From positions 1 to 6,092 of the forward strand of contig JAEEXJ010000135.1 in assembly GCA_016291475.1 (NCBI GenBank): 6,092 bases of DNA, given 5' to 3'. The notes under the pieces were generated by a model. That model was not told the DNA's origin. It did not search any database and saw nothing but the letters and a program-made list of their open reading frames with translations. Below, in pieces: positions 4,589 to 6,092 of this stretch. How positions within the stretch are numbered: position 1 is the first letter of the stretch; every line of letters begins with the position of its first letter. This DNA is from Lachnospiraceae bacterium. GTDB taxonomy: Bacteria; Bacillota_A; Clostridia; Lachnospirales; Lachnospiraceae. Both the position numbers and the translations under genes were made by a program.

Positions 4589-5797
4589 ATGTCAAAGGAA
4601 ATGGTCGCTATGATCCTCGCCGGCGGGCAGGGATCGAGACTTTACGCCTTGACGGATAAGCTGGCAAAACCGGCTGTTCCTTTCGGCGGAAAGTATCGTA
4701 TTATTGATTTTCCTCTTTCTAACTGTGTCAACTCGGGAATAGATACGGTAGGTATTCTTACTCAGTATCAGCCCCTTGTTCTTAATGAATATATTGGACA
4801 CGGACAGCCTTGGGATTTGGACAGACTTCATGGCGGTGTTCATGTACTTCCTCCTTATCAGAAGGCTCAGGGTTCCGATTGGTACAAAGGAACCGCTAAT
4901 GCCATCTATCAGAATCTTTCTTTTCTGCGCAGATATGATCCCGAGTATGTGATCATTCTTTCCGGTGACCAGATCTGTAAGCAGGATTACAATGATTTCC
5001 TCGAATTCCACAAAGCTAAGGGAGCTGATTTTTCCGTAGCCGTTATGGAGGTGCCCTGGGATGAGGCAAGCCGCTTCGGTCTCATGGTAACCGATTCGGA
5101 CGGACGCATAAGCGAATTCCAGGAAAAACCCAAGGAGCCCAAGAGTAATCTTGCTTCCATGGGTATCTATATTTTCAATTTTGATATTCTCGAGAAGTAT
5201 CTTGAAGCGGACGAGGCAAATCCCGAATCATCCAATGACTTCGGAAACGACATTCTGCCCGCACTTTTACGTGACGGAAAGAAGATGTTTGCTTATCGTT
5301 TCAACGGATACTGGAAGGATGTAGGAACCATCTCATCACTGTGGGAAGCAAACATGGAGGTTCTTAATCCCGAGAGCAGCGGTATCAATCTATTCGATGA
5401 TGACTGGAAGATCTATTCCAGATCTTCGGGCAAGGCAGCTCAGTACATAGCAGAAGGTGCCGTTGTTGATAATGCGATGATCACAAACGGATGCCGTATC
5501 TTCGGTAACGTCAAGCATTCTATCCTGTTTGCGGGCGTTGAAGTTGAAGAAGGCGCCGTTGTTGAAGATGCAGTAGTAATGGGCAACGTTAAGATCGGTT
5601 CAGGTGCAAAGGTATGTCACTGCATAGTCGGTGAGGATGCCGTTATCGGTGCGAACGCAGTAGTAGGTGAGCACCCCGAACCCGGTAACGAGAAGAATGT
5701 TGCTACGGTAGGCCCCGGCGTTAAGGTAGGAAAGAACGCTGTTATCGGCGGAACCGCGATGGTCAAGGAAGATGTCGAGGAGGGCGGAAAATGCTGA
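4589..5797 (+). CDS. glgC: Glucose-1-phosphate adenylyltransferase (ADP-glucose pyrophosphorylase), catalytic subunit
   Basis: The enzyme makes ADP-glucose and pyrophosphate from ATP and glucose-1-phosphate, the committed step of bacterial glycogen synthesis, in the cytoplasm. The 402-residue length fits the family. The N-terminal nucleotidyltransferase domain shows the G12-G13-Q-G15-S-R17-L18 nucleotide loop, [20 protein letters not shown] at 27-46, [12 protein letters not shown] at 98-109, the metal-binding D127 in SGDQ, and E179-K180-P181 for glucose-1-phosphate binding. The C-terminal third, from about 290, has the hydrophobic hexapeptide-like periodicity of a left-handed beta-helix. The start has AGGAG at 4577-4581, 7 nt upstream. 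The promoter is at 4514-4543, with an inverted repeat over its -10 region. The stop overlaps the glgD start, so the two are made together. One oddity is Gln128 where His is usual (GDH). Confidence 0.96.
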   Translation: MSKEMVAMILAGGQGSRLYALTDKLAKPAVPFGGKYRIIDFPLSNCVNSGIDTVGILTQYQPLVLNEYIGHGQPWDLDRLHGGVHVLPPYQKAQGSDWYKGTANAIYQNLSFLRRYDPEYVIILSGDQICKQDYNDFLEFHKAKGADFSVAVMEVPWDEASRFGLMVTDSDGRISEFQEKPKEPKSNLASMGIYIFNFDILEKYLEADEANPESSNDFGNDILPALLRDGKKMFAYRFNGYWKDVGTISSLWEANMEVLNPESSGINLFDDDWKIYSRSSGKAAQYIAEGAVVDNAMITNGCRIFGNVKHSILFAGVEVEEGAVVEDAVVMGNVKIGSGAKVCHCIVGEDAVIGANAVVGEHPEPGNEKNVATVGPGVKVGKNAVIGGTAMVKEDVEEGGKC

Positions 5798-6092
5798 AGA
5801 ATAAACATGATGCACTGGCAATAATATTTGCCAACAGCTACGATAATGAGGTTCCCTCACTTGTAAATGAACGTCTGATGGCATCGATCCCTTTTGCGGG
5901 CAGATACAGACTGATCGACTTTACGCTTTCATCGATGGTTGAATGCGGTATCGACAATGTATCTATCATCGTTAAGAAGAACTACAGATCTCTTATGAGA
6001 CATCTCGGAAGCGGACGCCCCTGGGACCTTGTCAGAAAGAACGGCGGTCTGAACATCGTTCCTCCCTATGCCGAGAAGGGCATCAAGGTTTA
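5791..6092 (+). CDS. glgD: GlgD, GlgC-like regulatory subunit of ADP-glucose pyrophosphorylase (5' part)
   Basis: One hundred codons are present and the gene runs off the window end. The product is a paralogue of Glg[21 protein letters not shown] (about residues 41-60) matches the GlgC block [20 protein letters not shown], and [20 protein letters not shown] matches [19 protein letters not shown]. The GGxGxRL loop needed to bind ATP is absent, replaced by a segment reading [14 protein letters not shown]. That is the hallmark of GlgD, which in Firmicutes combines with GlgC and is thought to be regulatory and not itself catalytic. The ATG at 5791 overlaps the glgC stop codon (ATGCTGA), and AGGAGG at 5778-5783, inside glgC, lies 7 nt upstream, so translation is coupled and expression should be near stoichiometric. 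Confidence 0.95.
   Translation, partial: MLKNKHDALAIIFANSYDNEVPSLVNERLMASIPFAGRYRLIDFTLSSMVECGIDNVSIIVKKNYRSLMRHLGSGRPWDLVRKNGGLNIVPPYAEKGIKV

Noticed and set aside
4471..4659. A 62-codon + strand reading frame running into the glgC start.
   Set aside because: It overlaps the glgC promoter and the first 70 bases of glgC in another frame, and has no ribosome binding site.
5600..5884. Minus-strand reading frames opposite the end of glgC and start of glgD.
   Set aside because: They are shadows of two well-recognised genes and lack initiation signals.

Overview
The window looks like a chromosomal segment from a moderately AT-rich Gram-positive anaerobe of the class Clostridia, most likely Lachnospiraceae or a close relative. 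This is inferred from the form of the 23S rRNA 3' end, AGGAGG-type ribosome binding sites, the glgC-glgD pair, a lipoprotein with a Gram-positive style lipobox, and a TIR protein with zinc ribbons of a kind I associate with Firmicutes. No insertion sequence, phage gene or CRISPR array is visible.

Layout. Positions 1-174 are the last part of a 23S rRNA gene. It is followed not by 5S rRNA but by a 130-bp spacer, tRNA-Asn(GTT), tRNA-Cys(GCA) and a strong terminator (468-500). Next comes a stand-alone gene for an N-terminally membrane-anchored protein of unknown function (582-1595), closed by its own terminator (1616-1645). A three-gene operon follows on the + strand: a NUDIX hydrolase (1706-2191), a zinc-ribbon/TIR-domain protein with the WxxxE catalytic signature of TIR NADases (2192-3325), and a lipoprotein (3332-4078). 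The first two genes abut with no gap and the third starts 6 nt later. A perfect 15-bp hairpin with U-tracts on both strands (4097-4130) ends this operon and also the converging gene for a 57-residue two-helix membrane protein (4150-4323, minus strand). Divergent to that gene is the glycogen operon glgC (4589-5797) and glgD (from 5791, cut off by the window end). It has a recognisable promoter and an inverted repeat over the -10 box and start region.

How the genes work together. GlgC makes ADP-glucose from glucose-1-phosphate and ATP for glycogen synthesis. GlgD is the paralogous subunit that lacks the nucleotide-binding loop and probably forms a mixed complex with GlgC; the two genes overlap and are translationally coupled. 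The NUDIX-TIR-lipoprotein operon is the most intriguing part. A TIR NAD-cleaving enzyme next to a hydrolase of the class that can act on ADP-ribose-like products suggests a small NAD/nucleotide-based signalling or defence module. The sequence alone does not establish substrates or a defence role.
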